Shown: positions 63,444 to 64,000 of the stretch, piece after piece
Layout: each line of letters starts with the position of its first letter
Position numbering within the stretch: position 1 is the stretch's first letter
DNA from: Mesorhizobium sp. 131-2-1
GTDB taxonomy: Bacteria; Pseudomonadota; Alphaproteobacteria; Rhizobiales; Rhizobiaceae
Direction: 5' to 3'
Length of the DNA stretch: 64,000 nt
NCBI RefSeq assembly: GCF_016756535.1
Contig: NZ_AP023247.1
Location: forward strand, 3,720,501 to 3,784,500
The notes under the pieces: model-generated
What the model was told of the DNA's origin: nothing
Seen by the model: only the letters and a program-made list of their open reading frames with translations
Databases searched by the model: none
Translations under genes and position numbers: made by a program

Positions 63444-64000
63444 TCAATTGACCGGCGGATAGAGCGTATCGACGATCATGCGAGCGTCGTGGCGTGAATC
63501 GAGCATGCCGTAGGTGTTGCGCCACTGGCCGGCGAGACGCGTCTCGACGAAGGCGTCGGCGATACGCCCTGCCCCCAGCCGGCGAAGCTCGGCTGCTGCC
63601 GCCGACAGCGCCAGTTGCTCGGTGAGCAGGCGCGCCGAGCCCTCGTCCGTGCCAGCTACCTGCATGGCCGCCTTGAGCACGCCGATGGTACCGCGGCCGC
63701 CAGCGCCGAGGTCGCGGTCGATGCCGGCCAGCACCTCCTCGAACAGGCCCGGCGCGCGGCCGAGCACGCGCAGCACGTCGAGCGCCATGACATTGCCGGA
63801 GCCTTCCCAGATCGCATTCACCGGGGCCTCGCGGTAGTAGCGGGCAAGCGGCGCCTCCTCGACATAGCCATTGCCGCCGAGGCATTCCATCGCTTCGTAG
63901 AGCAGCGGCGGCGCGATCTTGCAGACCCAGTATTTGACCACCGGCGTCATGGCGCGGGCAAAAGCCGCCTCGCCGCGATCGCTGGCTGCCTCGTCGAAGG
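63444..64000 (-). CDS. AidB-like acyl-CoA dehydrogenase (C-terminal part)
   Basis: The frame is open to the window edge, so only the last 185 residues are visible. They contain PVVKYWVCKIAPPLLYEAME, CLGGNGYVEEAPLARYYREA and PVNAIWEGSGNVMALDVLRV, which match the C-terminal domain of AidB-type acyl-CoA dehydrogenases, where EGSGN contacts FAD. AidB protects DNA against alkylation in enterics; rhizobial relatives may be isovaleryl-CoA-type enzymes. The N-terminal two thirds lie outside. Confidence 0.9.
   Translation of the reverse strand, partial: FDEAASDRGEAAFARAMTPVVKYWVCKIAPPLLYEAMECLGGNGYVEEAPLARYYREAPVNAIWEGSGNVMALDVLRVLGRAPGLFEEVLAGIDRDLGAGGRGTIGVLKAAMQVAGTDEGSARLLTEQLALSAAAAELRRLGAGRIADAFVETRLAGQWRNTYGMLDSRHDARMIVDTLYPPVN

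Overview
The window is GC-rich chromosomal DNA from an alphaproteobacterium of the order Hyphomicrobiales (Rhizobiales), most likely Mesorhizobium or a close relative. Support comes from content rather than from any database search: two glutamine synthetases (glnA with glnB, and a eukaryote-type glnII), a small divergent gene at the glnII locus that fits rhizobial gstI, an intergenic repeat that looks like the rhizobial RIME1 element, a phasin next to clpS/clpA, many four-base ATGA/GTGA gene overlaps, and frequent GTG/TTG starts. I see no rRNA, tRNA, CRISPR array, insertion sequence, phage gene or replication origin.

Layout. 1-3,400: PRC-barrel and dodecin proteins, a membrane-protein gene broken by a 22-bp tandem duplication, then a VOC protein and kdsA. 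3,577-7,811: a tightly coupled cell-surface cluster of GT4, ATP-grasp, BioF2-type acetyltransferase and GT2 genes. 7,784-13,260: Dabb protein, cyclopropane fatty acid synthase, periplasmic cyclic-nucleotide phosphodiesterase and type II NADH dehydrogenase. 13,434-18,940: 5-formyl-THF cyclo-ligase, a secreted orphan, a divergent Lrp-type regulator and alanine dehydrogenase, DUF1203, a divergent DapB homologue and an OmpA-domain protein. 19,139-24,943: a frameshifted GFA gene, a cysteine synthase/AlaX/sulfurtransferase/GNAT operon, an SDR and an alpha/beta hydrolase. 25,021-29,458: a DEAD-box-type helicase with a DEGD motif, pccB and an M48-type protease. 29,512-34,613: a DUF6165/GT9 pair, an unfamiliar secreted CxxCH protein and nnr.

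34,972-40,590 is the nitrogen-assimilation block: glnB-glnA, a DUF1127 protein, a winged-helix/TPR regulator, and glnII divergent from gstI. I can read good sigma-54 (-24/-12) promoters in front of both glnB and glnII. 40,670-46,717 holds an MHS transporter with a large extra central domain and a crcB-rluA-eamA-atp12 run. 47,130-52,254 holds clpA, clpS, phasin and a SPOR-tailed D,D-carboxypeptidase. 52,298-64,000 holds a DnaJ/VWA pair, DUF1489, sdaA, a RutB-like amidohydrolase, DUF599, YdcF, RIME1, a gatC-GNAT-gatA operon, a UPF0173 hydrolase, ruvX, two small membrane proteins and the end of an AidB-like acyl-CoA dehydrogenase.

The observations I would check first are: (1) the phasin promoter, in which two TGC-N3-GCA palindromes sit in the -35/-10 spacer and just after the -10, with the same core in a 15-bp perfect palindrome upstream of pccB; (2) the four-gene surface-glycan cassette; (3) the orphan CxxCH secreted protein coupled to nnr; (4) the glnII/gstI divergent control region.
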